Of a stretch of DNA of 64,000 bases, positions 28,612 to 45,177 are shown in pieces; the first letter of the stretch is position 1; each line of letters begins with the position of its first letter. Where the stretch lies: the NCBI GenBank assembly GCA_028551475.1, contig CM052354.1, forward strand, positions 31,209,258 through 31,273,257, given 5' to 3'. A model generated the notes under the pieces. The model was given only the letters and a program-made list of their open reading frames with translations. It made no database searches and was not told where the DNA came from. A program made the position numbers and the translations under genes. The stretch comes from Casuarina equisetifolia (Eukaryota > Streptophyta > Magnoliopsida > Fagales > Casuarinaceae).

Positions 28612-31600
28612 GATGGCAACAGTATAGTAATATTGTTAAAATAAATCTCGATATTTAATAGATTATCAATAGTAAATGTAATATCTTTGCATATCAGATA
28701 ATTTCCAAAACTGTGGAACAATCGTGAAGGAGAAGTAGTTTAGAAATGGTCAGAGTTTGTAGCGGTTTGAGATGGAGTCGGAGATGTAGCCATTCCATCG
28801 GAGTTGGGACCCAAGCTTCGTTGTCGGTAGCGTAAGCATCGGAGAAGGTGTCGGTAGGAAAGAAAATTGCAGGCACGGTTTCCACAATTAGTCTGTTTTG
28901 GTGCAGTAGAAGATTTAGCTCTGCTTTCCTCTCGTAGAAGACGTGACTGATAAAGCAACCACCTGGAAAGGGTTTAGTGTTTGACGTGCTGACATGGAAA
29001 GTGCAAGTTCTCCTAACACCCTCACGCAATGGCAGAGCAAGGAGCTAGGATTGGAGAAGATGAAATCCTCCTCTGATATAAATGTCCATGGGGAAGTGGC
29101 GAGTCGTTTCTAGTTTGTCCTAGCCGTTCTGTCTTCTATGGTTTTTTGTCATTACCACAGCCCGCTGTTGGGGTGGTTCTAGTTCTTTCTTTTAGACATT
29201 TGTGAACCTCGACCAAATAATTTATTGAGAATTTTTTATGATGTTTAAAACCATGAGCTTTTAGAAAATTGTTTAAAAATGTTTTGTTTAATTTATTAAA
29301 CCGTTATACTAATTATAGAAAAAGAGACATTAGAAAATGATGGAGAACATTTACAAGAACATGCTTTTAGGTTTAGATACATATATGTTAACAATATAAT
29401 GGAATGAATGCAATGTGAACGCGGTCCCTATAGCATTGAAGATAAATCAAGTATATAGGATCAAATATAATCATATATTCATATGAATCAACTCAAATAT
29501 GAGAAATTTATGCGTCACGGAAGTAGAAAATGGCAACCATGTCTCCTTGGCCAATGATCAAATTGAGAAGTTGTCATGTTATTAAAAGGTGCATGATTAA
29601 TAAATTCGAGAATGAGACGCATAGTAAACAAAGCATGATCTAATCTTTGATATAAAATTTTATATTTGATTTAATCACATTATTCATTACATGATGTGTA
29701 AATTCCAAAGACATGGCAATCTTAATAGAAAAAATTCCCGCCCCATGATCAAATATTATGGGGCAGAGGTCATTATTTCTCCCACTTAGTCTTGTCACAC
29801 TCTTAATACTACTAATACTAGAGGTTTTAAAAAAATATACAAAAATCTAGGCAGAGTTCAACGACAAATGATTTTCCTAATTGTATCTAGTCTTAGGTAT
29901 CAAGTTAGTCTTAGAGATTGGGACATATAAAACATGATGAAGATGATGAACATTATGTACATCTACCAAACCAATAATAGGTATGACATTGCTATTTAGT
30001 GGTCAAACAGTCCAAAGAGTGTGAGCACATGATTGAGTGGACTCTATAAAATTAAAATTGGTCATAATATGTTCATTAGCATCTATATATAAAATTCAAA
30101 TCGATTGAACTTTCTGTTTGCAAATTATACATACCATGTGGGCTTCGGATCTCCCTCCCTACATTCAACAAACCTAAGATTTTTTTCATACTACTCCCCA
30201 GTATCCCCTATTGAGTGTTAGGGATTGAATAAAGAACCATCTGGTTTGTGGAAGCCTTCTTATCGTCTTCTTCGTTTTTATTTAGTGGGTAACCATTTAA
30301 CTTGTAGAATTTTTTTTTTTTTTTTGGGTTTTTTGTGCCCTAATACCTGCGGTGAGAGCACTCTGTGAGATGGTAATGTTCTTCCTTTTTAGTTCCCATT
30401 TTTTTGCAATGGGAGCGTGATTCCTTTTTTACCTGCGACGTTATCATTAGGCCTTCTATTAGTAAATCACATATTTGGACTGGTGCTTTTTACAGCTGGA
30501 TTGCATTGATAAGCTGCAAGTTGTTCAATGCATGATTAGAACTCCTTGACTAAATGCACTGTTTCCCACATCATTAACATCTCCACGGAAAACTAAAGGA
30601 AATGTGTTTGCGGTGTATCTAAGGCTACAACGACTTTTGCACATCAAGGTGAGCTTCTTCTCCAAATCAAGCCTAACTTTAGAGCAAAAAGCGGGGTTTT
30701 GCTCCCCGATGCTCGCCAACTATTTTCCGACAGATCTTCTCTTTCCTAGAAATTTTTCTTGAACTAACATGGTGCTTGGATTCTCATTGAAGCGCAAATA
30801 GATTGGGTCTTCTTACTTAACTAATGGTCTAGCATCGTATTGTTCTTTGTGAGACAGAAGGTCCCCACACCGAACTCTCCTTGGAGGTTTTCTGAATAGT
30901 TTCCTCTCAATAAGGCCAACGTATCAGTGCTCCATGTTTCTTCCATGCCTCCTCTACTCTATTGGTGGTTGATGGAGATGATTCTACAAGAAGATAGAAC
31001 AATTGTTTACGAATTGATTCAAAGCAAAAAAATAAAAAAGAAAAGTACTTGATGATACCCGAAAAGGGTCATTTTTGTGTTGTGGAAATAGATGTTTTAG
31101 AAGCTGATTAAAATAAAGAGTATACATACTTTTGATGTTGTTAGCGATATTCACATTTCCTCACAAATAGGATCAAGCACAAATATGCACACACACAAAG
31201 ACAATATATTTAAAGAGATTTGGACTAATACAATGTTCTACATCGCTCATAATTACTTCACTAATATTTTACACTTAAAAAAATACAATCTTTTAAATGA
31301 AAGATTTTAACACCACATGAACATTAGCTTTGTAATACAATTTAAAAAATCTATGATTTGGTTATTAATATTACATAAAGCTTTGGTTTTACACACTAGA
31401 GTAGAAAACTTAAAGGCCCATTCATAGGCCTTCTAACTCTCCTAAGTTGTTTTATTAAACCATATAGATCACAATCCATATAATTCACATTTATAGGACT
31501 ATTAAGTTTTAACTCTTTTCTTTATCAATCCAAGTGGGACTCCTTTAAGATTTTGAAGAGTCCTAACAATTCCTCCCCCATGAAAATCTCAAACACCTTT

Positions 31601-31649
31601 ACTATTTTAAAAAACCTCATGTGCTTGTTTTCTTTATCCTTTTTATGTT
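28612..31649. other. Long spacer with dispersed repeats, no intact gene
   Basis: 28620-28790 copies the promoter-distal block, and 29090-29340 copies the AT-rich upstream module. 29350-30330 shows nothing I recognise. 30340-30730 is paired with 63400-63800 and may be a decayed gene fragment on the minus strand (GEQNPAF...LRYTANTFPLVFRGDV). 30768-31120 is a dispersed repeat also found at 45730-46060, 47440-47770, 53410-53600 and 59650-59830. The rest is AT-rich. Confidence 0.45.
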
Positions 31650-32150
31650 TAGATAAAATTCTTATTAGTCCTTTTGCTATCTTATCTTCACTTCCTCTTC
31701 AGCAACTTCATCATCTACAAAATAAACTTGCCTCTGTGCCTTTTGTCCCAAGGAATATTACTATGTATTGTTTGAATATATTAATCCAATCATCTTTACT
31801 AGTGTATGAATATTCATATGCAACTAACTCTCCCAAAACCATAATATTATAGCCACATGATGGTACATACATTTTGCAAATTCTTAACATTACTGTTATG
31901 AATTTTAGGACTAACAATTCTAATATTTCCAACCTTCATCTTCTCTTTATTTCTAGCAGTGATACTACTAAGGTTTCCTCCTTTATTCAAGATTTCAAAA
32001 TAATCATTTTCTTTACATTTTGGGTATCCGCAACAAAATGAAAGAATTACATCTTTATGTGTGAAGACATTTAGAATCTTCTTTAGACTTTTTGTCCTCC
32101 GCAAGATCATTAATAGCCATCTGCGATTAGCCCTTATATGGCCCTTATTC
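31650..32150 (-). mobile_element. Copia-type retrotransposon gag-pol relic
   Basis: Minus-strand reading gives VGNIRIVSPKIHNSNVKNLQNV and, after a frame change, YVPSCGYNIMVLGELVAYEY followed by a Ser/Lys-rich stretch. This matches the gag pre-integrase segment of Copia polyproteins, where a '...VR-(H/Y)-(V/I)P...N-(L/I)-I-S-L-G' pattern precedes integrase. No LTRs or other domains were located, and stops break the frame. Confidence 0.55.
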
Positions 32151-32479
32151 TATAACATTATATTCTCTATCTTCATAATAATTTCTTTGCTTTGACTTAG
32201 ATTTGTGTCTTGAGTTGCTTCTACTCTTTGGAGTCATCTCTTGAGAAGAGCTTACTACTGCCAATTTTAATGCCCCAAAATCTTCATTTGTTTCTTTCAT
32301 TAATTACTAATTGTTTTGTAATAGTGTGGTCACTTCATCCATCATTATCATTATCTTGTCCACCAATAAAGTCCGAATAAAAGATTTATATGATTTTTGC
32401 AAGTATAATAATAAAAGTAGTCTCACCTTCGTTACTTAACAAACCATATAATTGCGTACATTTTTTCAAAGATATTTGT
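32151..32479. other. AT-rich spacer, nothing firm
   Basis: It may be further decayed gag sequence of the Copia relic, since it continues in the same orientation, but no motif can be pointed out. Confidence 0.3.
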
Positions 32480-32660
32480 GATCATAGATTTTCAGATGGT
32501 GTCAGGAAGTCAGGTGTCCGAAATAGCTCGACGTCATTGCTTCCGTCAGATGGCGACAGGAAGTCAGCGCGGCTTGGGCAATACGAAAGCGCCAGCTTTG
32601 ACTGAAGAAATATAGGACATGTAAGAGGCTAAAGCAAACTGTCAGCAACACATGTTTGGA
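32480..32660 (-). promoter_or_regulatory. Orphan GST promoter relic with perfect as-1-like box
   Basis: TGACGGAAGCAATGACG (minus strand) with both half-sites intact lies at 32532-32548, inside the conserved block that ends with 'GCCAGCTTTGACTGAAG'. No GST exon lies downstream of it. It is one of only three fully intact double half-site copies. Confidence 0.65.
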
Positions 32661-34051
32661 ATCTCGAATCAAAATTCCACGGAAGACTCCCTTCTAGCTA
32701 CTCTCAATTGTCCTTTATGGTATTGTTGAAGTGCTCCTTTCCTACACATTTGTGACCCTTGATGTTATAATAGGCGGTGCATTTTGTTGAATAAAGATTG
32801 GGAGTGTGAATAGAGTTAAAATAAGAGTTTTTATAATATATTGTAGAAATTGTTATAAAAAATAATATGAAGAATAATATAAAGAGAGCAATTTGTATTT
32901 CTTAGATGAATCTTGAGTATACTCTAACTACCTTTTATAATAGTCGAAAAATAAATGTAAATCATATATTAATAATGATAATCAATATAAAATGGATTAT
33001 AAAAATAAAAAAATGAGAATCCTAAGACCTTTTAGATTTTGAGTAAAACATTTTATAATAAAGTTGATAATTCCTTTTATTTTTTTATTGAAATAAAGAG
33101 ATCGTTTTCTTCTGATTTAAACGCTTCTTAGTTCACCTTCAATTGTTTTGTATAATTATCAAATGAAGGAGATGAGGATTTGTTCTTACATGGGCATAAG
33201 GAAGAAGACAACGGGCGTGAAGTACACGCATGCATCTTTATGCTGTCCATGAGTTGCCTTGGTAGAATGATACATGTGTCTTCTAATTGTAGGTTTAGTT
33301 GGCAGTTTTGTTTCCATTTGTATTTCTAACAAATAGTATAGTGATTTCATATGTTGAAGTTTGCCAATTTTGATCTTAGAAGTAAGGCATGCATTTTGCC
33401 ACTTTATGTTTGTCAACAATTAAAATTAGGAATATGGATAAAAAAATAATTTTATCAATTAAAATTTTTGTCTATCATGTTTCAAAATATGAGAACTAAA
33501 AAATTCTTTAAAAATATCTATGATGTTTCTCATTATAGTCTAGTACTTGAGAACTATAAACCTCGAGAATTAAACTTATATACTATCTTTTATACATATT
33601 TAAGTGCTTTCAATTTTTTATTTTTTTAATGGTTGGTGTGGATAGATTGTTTTAAACATCATAATTATATATTTATACGTTATCTGCTGTACAGCTACAA
33701 AGTACGGCTATTATACCTAACTTTATGTTCATGTATAAATTTGAAAGTCTTACAAGTAGCAAAGATAAATTTGCCAGCTTTCATTCCTTTGCCTGAATTG
33801 GTACAGAAGAACTTGAGTGCATCCCATGTGGCAGAAAGCTAATATTACATACAAATCCTGGTGGACACAACATCCCAAGTGGGATCAAGTGTACTTATTC
33901 TTATAACATACAAAAACAACACATGCTTTTCCGCCATAACTCAAAAGGCCAGGGAAAGCCAAAGAGGAAAGAAAAAGGCAGAAGAAGAAGAGAAAAAGCC
34001 ATAGAAAGGTTCATAAGTTCGATGCACACAAATGATACTTCATACTGGGAT
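32661..34051. repeat. Upstream modules and 3' flank of the next GST gene
   Basis: 32660-32830 and 33350-33600 are copies of the array-wide AT-rich modules. From about 33730 the sequence is the 3' flank found before group C second exons (compare 43020-43320, 48960-49270 and 54820-55098). No gene is seen. Confidence 0.5.
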
Positions 34052-35116
<1,065 letters not shown>

Positions 35117-35119
35117 TTA

Positions 35120-35278
35120 GTCTTCGCTAATAAGGCATCGGTCCTTCCGGTCTTCGCTTGATGTCATTTCTTCCGTCGGGCGGTATCATTAAGACTGTCT
35201 GGTAATAGTGTTCAAATACATTTAATAGATTATCACCTGATTGACGAATATAAAATCAATATGTCACTGCTTCCGTCA
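35120..35278 (-). promoter_or_regulatory. GST promoter with two variant as-1-like elements
   Basis: The TATA-like box CTTATTAG lies near 35126-35134. The as-1-like boxes are at 35162-35178 (first half-site CGACG, second TGACA) and 35262-35278 (TGACG kept, second TGACA), 100 bp apart. Confidence 0.62.
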
Positions 35279-37869
35279 TGTGGGGCGAGCGAGTCGGTAT
35301 GGTAATATTGTCAAAACAAATCTCGATATTTAATAGATTATCAGTTGGCTTCACATATCATATAATTTCCAAGCCTAAGGTGTTGAGATATGAGTTTGGA
35401 CCGTTGAATCTGAGCAATCTCAGGATTATTTGAAACCTAAGAGTCGGCCAAATACAGAAACAACGTCGAGATTTGGCCATTCCATTGAAGTTGGAACCGG
35501 ACTTGGTTGTCGGCTGCTGGAGAGTTGGAGATGGAGTCGATAGGAAAGAAAATTGTAGGCAGGGTTTCCACGATATTTTTTATTTTTTTTTTGTGCTGCG
35601 GTAGAAGACTTGTTCTGCTTTCCTCCGGTGGAAGATGGGACTGATGCAGCAACCACTAAGGAGGGGTTGGATGTTTGACTTGCTTACGTGGGAAGTACCA
35701 GTTCTCTGAACATCCTTCCAGAAGTGGCATGGCAAAAAATGAGCCTAGCGGACGATGAAATCGTCCTTTGATGGGTGCAAACAACGCATTTCTGAACAAA
35801 ATGAGAGTCCATCTTCACATGTTTGACCTTAAAAATAGATGGCTGAGATATTGTTATACAAGATAATATGAGTGATAATTTTATTTTTATAAAGTTATAA
35901 TAATATAAATTTTATAAGATAATATTTAATTTTTATATATTTATTTAAATTTATATTATTTATGTAGTAAACTCTACAAGAATACGAGAAAAAAAAGTTA
36001 AAAGAAGGCACGTGAAAAAAAAAGAAGGTAACGTGGAAAGTAGCAAAAAGAAGAAAAGGACAAAGAAAGTCAAAAGAAGAAAGGAAAGGCAACGTGTAAA
36101 AAGGAAGAAAAAAGATAAAAAGAACAAGAGAAGAAATAAAGGAAAAGAGTAAAAAGTAAATTGTGAAGAGTGCGGCACGCCACCCAAGAGAAGATAAAAG
36201 AAGGAGCAACGTGAACTAAAATAAAAGGAGGCGCCGCACAAGAGAAAGAAAACAGAGAAAACAGAGAAAAAGAAAAGAAACGTGTGTGCTGCCGCCGGAA
36301 CCAAGGAAGAGAGAAAAATCAAAGAAGAAAGAGAAAATTAATGAAAAAAAAGAGAAAGAGAGGCGCAAAAACTTTCTTCTACTTAATATCATTTTTTATC
36401 TTAATTTGATTTGTTAAAATTTATAAAAATTTTTTAAAGAGAAGACAATATGATGAGAATTTTTATGTTTTTTATTTAAGATGTTTTGTGTAATTTTTGT
36501 TATTTTATTATATTTTAAACTTCTTTTATTAGAATGAAGATATAGTCTAATTATGATAATATAAATTTTATAAATTTTTATTTTTTACAAGATATTTTAT
36601 TTATATAAATTATATATTATCATCCTTAATATTTTTAAGTGATTGGCTACTACTTGAATCATTTGATGTGCATGTTTGAGACTGAGAGGTAATAATATGT
36701 AATTTCTTATTATAATATATAATCATGAATTAAATATGGATAGACACATATAATGTTATTTGTGTGGCTTTTGGTAATCAGATGATCAAAAGATTTATTG
36801 TAACCCAGAAATGTTTATAAATCTTAATGTATTTAGTTTGTTTTAATTCATATATAGAAATATAGTGAATTAATAAACTAAATAGATTTATTATACCTAA
36901 ACATAAGATAGTAAATAAATTAGAAAATTTTGCTATTACATAAATATTATCATTCTTATAAGCATAAACTATGAAAATTTATATCTAGTAGTTATAGTAA
37001 AATTGAATGCTCTAACATGTTTCTCATATTGGTTTTTCTTGTTTGGATTCAATTTCAATTAGTCTTGAGTTTTCGTTTTGAAAATTTTAAATTTTAATTC
37101 ATCATCAATAATTAATTTAGTTTGTTAGATAAATTTTAGGAATTATTTACTGTTAATAATTAGTTAGCTTAGTAATTACTAATCTTTGTGGGACGATATC
37201 TTTTTTATCATTATATTATTTGTTTGACATGTTTAGTTGCCTTTAAAATTTCACTAAACAAAGAGATAGGAATGAAGGTATACGTCGAACCCAAATGAGA
37301 GCCTCAATCTAAATGAGTTGAAACATGTTACCAATGATGCATTTGTACTTGGCCTCCGTGCTAAAGTGGACCATAATGCTTTGTTTGCAGGAGTTGCAGA
37401 AGTTGACCACATAAGCGGATAAAACTGACCTTTCACCAAAATAATAATAATAATAATAATTTATTATAGGAATTAGTTTTTTCTGTTATATAAACTTTAG
37501 GTTAGTCCCATAAATACCTGCATTATGTAGTGTACATTTAAGTAATAATATTTTCAGTGATTGCTGTGTTTAGTAGCCGTTGTCCTCTCCAATGTCATCT
37601 TTATCACGCTGCATGGATACGACCGGGATATCAGTTATCCCAACACTTACCTTTTCAAAAAAATTCTGACTACCAAAGAGTTGCAAAAAGATACATTTTA
37701 TTCCTCAGCTTAAACTATTACAACAGACCTTGTGAACATGCCAAGTGGTAGAAAGTCAAAATTACAGACAAATCTTAGCGGACACAAAAAGCATGTTTAT
37801 TCTCAGTAACATACGATACCACACGGAGGAATTCCCTTGGTTTAGTGGTAACCAAGACCTCAAAGTTCC
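35279..37869. other. Long AT-rich spacer, no gene
   Basis: 35300-35720 resembles the promoter-distal block of 28620-29040. 35985-36360 is a strongly purine-rich strand (GAAGAAAG-like) with recurring 'AACGTG'. 36360-37250 is very AT-rich and featureless. 37441-37464 is an (ATA)n microsatellite. From about 37500 a 3' flank leads into the GST pseudogene. Open frames in the purine tract reflect low complexity. Confidence 0.45.
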
Positions 37870-38195
37870 ACGCACGTTCTTCCTTTGCTTCAATGCAAAC
37901 TCATAAACCTTCTTTTGGTCAGGAAGGGTCTTCGTGACAGATTCCCTTTGCAAGCACCTTTTTGCCCACTGAACAATCTTGGGGCACTCGGCTTCTACGT
38001 AGAATTTTCTGACGGTCTCGTAGAAGTAGAAGCAGCTGTAGAACGTAATGAAAGCTAAATCAACGAATCCGAATTTTTCACCCCCGAAGTAAGGCTTGTC
38101 ATCGAGCTGTCCCTACAATATCTTGAAGGTGCTTCCTCTTCTCCATTGGTGATCCATATCCTCTTGGAAGCAAGGAGTACCTGCAGTTAGTATTT

Positions 38196-38557
38196 TGATG
38201 TTGGTATGAAGTCCCCACAAGGATTCGGACGGATACGTCTTCCTTTAGGAATGGTGAACTATACTCAACGAGGGAAGATTCTACAGAGCTCAAAAGGGAT
38301 CTCCAACCTGTTCAGTTCTATTACTCAACAAGGAGATTACTGATTTCCTCTCTAGAACCTTCTCCCGCTCTTTTATACCAGACGCACTCACATTCTGCGT
38401 CTTGGGCCTCACCCGTTCCCTATTTCCTACCTAAATTACATAAGCCTACCACCACAAGGGCTACACGGTCCAGGCACATCCACCAGTCCCGTATACCAAA
38501 TTGCAATGCATACGACAGAAGAAACAATTTGCCTTTGAAGTCCATCAACCCGTAACA
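38196..38557 (-). mobile_element. Probable solo LTR in the intron of a GST pseudogene
   Basis: A 362-bp insert interrupts the conserved intron start, which in other copies reads GCAGTTTGCATTCACTTTG. Read on the minus strand it begins TGTTACGGG and ends CCAACATCA. The flanks TATTT (38191-38195) and TATTC (38558-38562) match at four of five bases. A 'GTATAAAAGAG' TATA-like sequence lies inside on the minus strand, as expected for an LTR promoter. Confidence 0.65.
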
Positions 38558-39030
38558 TATTCACTTTGTATTACCATTGTGTTCGTATGGGTTCTGAGAA
38601 GGATGAAAGAGACAGAAGGTTGGAGACATGCCCATTACTACTTTGGGGCTTCAAAAAGGAAAACTTTAAGTCAGAAACATAGCTGGAAAATCTAAAGCTT
38701 TTATGAAGAAAGACTATAGAAAACAGAAAAATAAAGAAAATATTAAAGGAAGAAGAACATCTTTATGGATTAGTTTTTGCTTGAAGAAAAAGAAAATCAA
38801 GTGTAAGGCAAGACAAAAATGCTAAACCTCATTCAATGTTCTCCAACAACTAAAAAGAGTGGAAGAAACTAAAATAACAGAAAGAAATTGCAAATATACC
38901 TTTTTACTCAATGAAAACAGCCTAGAATTGGCTTGAGCTCTCTGTAAGAATCACAGGGCAACAATGGAGACTTGTCCCTCCATACCTCATCAATGTACTG
39001 AACGATGATGAGAGACTCATCAATGGTTTT

Positions 39031-41141
<2,111 letters not shown>

Positions 41142-41309
41142 CTAGGCGACTCCCACCCTCATCCCAAACAAGGTCACCCTTATATCCAGAGCAACCACTT
41201 CGCCTACCTGTTTTAGACCCCTCAATAGAAGATCGAAGCAAAGAAACTGTGAGAAGATGCAGAGAAACGTTGGGCAGCATTTGCTTACAAAAGGCATCGG
41301 TCCTTCTGG

Positions 41310-41445
41310 TTTTCGCTCGATGTCTTTGCTTCCGTCAGGTGGTGTCAGTGAATTGGTGATGTTATTAAGATAAACCTTAGTATGTAATAGATTATCGCTT
41401 GGAAATATGAATATAAAAAGCAACATGTGATTTCTTTCGTCATCT
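41310..41445 (-). promoter_or_regulatory. Promoter relic of the broken GST pseudogene, two as-1-like boxes
   Basis: The boxes lie at 41321-41337 (TGACGGAAGCAAAGACA in gene orientation) and 41426-41442 (TGACGAAAGAAATCACA), 105 bp apart. The spacing is kept although the second half-sites have decayed, in line with the dead gene they precede. Confidence 0.6.
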
Positions 41446-43321
41446 GGTGACAGGAACTCGGCGCGGTGTGGGAAAAACGAACTGGCCGGCTTTGTCTGAA
41501 GAATTATAGTACGGGCAAGAAACTAAGTCAAACTGTCAACATCACATGTTTTTTCTCCAAATCTATACTGATCAAAAAGATAAATTTGGAGAGTTGAATC
41601 ACAATTCCACGGAAGAAGTAGTGAGTCCATTCTGGCTTCTCTTCGTCGTTTGTCTTTTATGGTATTTTCTCATTACTACAATCTCTGTTGTAATGCTCCA
41701 TCTTTTGTACACATTTGTGACCCTTGATATTATAATAGAGTGTGCATTTTGTTGCTTACTCTTAGGAATCTAGATTAGGAGTGTGGATAATATAATAATT
41801 TTATACGTTGAAGTTAGTGAGTCTTGATTAAGAGATGAGTTTCATTACTTAATATTTTAGGGTTTTAAGTGACATAGATCTTATATTATAAAATTTAATA
41901 TAGTATTAGAGTTGAATTTTCCATAACATCACTATTGGTTCTCATTGATTTGGGCACATGCTTTGCCCATACCATGATGGTCAAATAACTAAACCATCAT
42001 GGTGAGGGGGAGTGTTGAATTATGCAATATTGTGATGGTTCAATAGTTTGCTTATTATGATAAAAGGGCTTGTTAAAATATGGTCAATGAGTCTTATATT
42101 GTTAAAGAAGATATTGGACATTCTGTTTATAAGGAGATGGATTGCCCTAACTATTGCCTTAATGTTTTAAGTTGGATATGGGTTCTACTCTATAAAATTT
42201 ATTTACTTATTTTATAAACAATGATATTATCTTGACATATTTCTATAATAAAGATTAGGCTAAAAAACCATACCTTGTTGGGATTAAAGGTAGGGTATAA
42301 GCAAAATCCAACCCAACATTACATAACCTCAACAAGGAAAAAAAAAAGTCCTCAAGATAGAGTCAAATACATTTAGATTCATAATTAGTTTTTCATTTGA
42401 GAGAAAACAATGGAGAATACTCTGAATTGGAATCAAGTGTAACACCTAAGAAATGTAATCATGATTCATCATAGTCATGCTTTGGAACTAAGGACTCAGT
42501 GAATTTAGTGTTGATGGAGCATGACCTTTAGTCTTTTGGGTCACTGTTCTTCATTAGGAGGCTTCACTCTAGCCTAAATGTGAAAATTATCATCTTTAAC
42601 AGTTCTAATTATCATTTTTCTTCTCACTTTGGGTTGAAGGCATCAATTTATCACCTTAAGGTGGTTAGAGATGTCATAAATCTCTCCAATATTGTAATCC
42701 TCACTTTGTTTATCCTTTTCAACCTAAGTAGCATTTCCTCTTTTCCAAATAGTTTTTTTCCCCTTTTGTGTTTTTTTCCTAGAAGTATGGTTGAGATGGT
42801 TGAGGCTCGTGTGGGATTTCCTACAAAGTAGGGATCCTGGATTCAAAACCTCTTGGCGACATTCCTAACTCACATAGGGCAAAGGCATTGGGGTGAAGTG
42901 CTGGCCCCAGTTTGAGCCATCATGCAAGTGGTGGTGGTTTTGGGTTATCAAAAAAAAAAAAAGAGAGAGATATGACCAAAAGCATCAAGATTGGCAAGCT
43001 GTTGGAAAGGAATAAATTTGAAAGTCTTACAAGTAGCAAACATAAATTGAAAACCATTTATTCCTCTTACTAAACTAGCACAGAAGAACTTGTGTACATC
43101 CCAAGCGGTAGAAAGCCAATATTACGTACAAATCTTAGTGGGGACAACATCTCGAGTGGGATCGAGTGTCCTTATTCTTGATAACATACGAATACAATGC
43201 ATGCACTTCAGACATAACTCAAAGACCAAGGAAAGCCAAAGGGAAAAAGGCAAGAGAATAAGAAAAAGACATAGAAGGGTCCACAAGTTGGATGCACACA
43301 AATGACATTTCACACTGCGCT
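41446..43321. repeat. Spacer of array modules and old insertions
   Basis: 41460-41800 follows the array-wide upstream module. 41830-42220 matches 48205-48570, a dispersed repeat. 42580-42780 is unrecognised. 42781-42960 is a probable SINE. From about 42980 the sequence is the 3' flank of the next GST gene, with 'ATATGACCAAAAGCATCAAG' also seen near 48920 and, in part, 54805. Confidence 0.45.
42781..42963 (+). mobile_element. Probable tRNA-derived SINE
   Basis: TGGTTGAGATGG near the left end fits a pol III A box, and GATTCAAAACC about 50 bp later fits a B box. The insert ends with a run of about 14 A. No clear target-site duplication was found, so its left edge is approximate. Confidence 0.55.
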
Positions 43322-44490
<1,169 letters not shown>

Positions 44491-45172
44491 TGTTGGGTTT
44501 AAACTTGCGCGGCCCAATTAAGAAGGAAAAGCCCAAAAGGCAAGTGGCCCACGAATGCTATTCATCATCTTCTCCCTTCTCCAGTCTCCCGATGACGGAA
44601 ATGTACAGAACAAACCGGAAAACACTAGAGGCTTCTTCTTCACTGAAAAATTATCTTCTGACATCAGGAAAAGATCTTTGACCCGAAGCTTTCTCCAAAC
44701 CACAAGCTTGAAGTCCGTATTTGCTGAAGAACGAGGAAGCACTGACCTTATGAAGCTATAAATACCATGGAGCACATAGAGGAGCAGAACTGTAGAGAGA
44801 GAAAACAGTCAAGCAAGAGAGTGAACGAGTCCTCCAGCAAGAGTTCTCCAGGAACGGCAGTTCCAAGTTATTAGCTTTGTTGCTCAACCCGTGAGTCCTT
44901 TCTTTTTCCCTCAAGTGTTGTTGTATGTGTTAGTTCGTGCTTGTATAATCAAGAGATTGCAACTCTATTGAGTTTCCTTTGTTGTGTCCCTTGTAATCTT
45001 GCTTGGTTGTATAAAAGGAACAATTTCGTTTTTCGTAAGAAGCTGTCTTCAGCGTTCAACTTTCCTGCCTACCACATGTTCGAAGTTTTGCCTCAACCAA
45101 CCTTACCTCCTCATATTCTCAATTTTCTTCCATATCTTTGTTCATCTTCCATCCCATATCCATTACCCAACA
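44491..45172 (+). mobile_element. 682-bp solo LTR in the GST promoter
   Basis: The element starts TGTTGGGTTT and ends TTACCCAACA. An identical 5-bp target-site duplication GTAAG lies at 44486-44490 and 45173-45177. The GST promoter block resumes after it ('CGAGTTGGTATG'). Inside there is a TATA-like 'CTATAAATACC' at about 44755 and, about 200 bp later, a T-rich polyadenylation-type region. No internal domain or partner LTR is present. Confidence 0.85.
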
Positions 45173-45177
45173 GTAAG

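Noticed and set aside
35895..36322. Phe/Leu/Ser-rich open frames on the minus strand
   Set aside because: They come from the low-complexity purine tract read in reverse and are not credible proteins.
37820..37865. tRNA-like sequence 'GGTTTAGTGGTAACC' near the end of the GST pseudogene
   Set aside because: It resembles an A-box arm but no cloverleaf or B box follows at the right distance.
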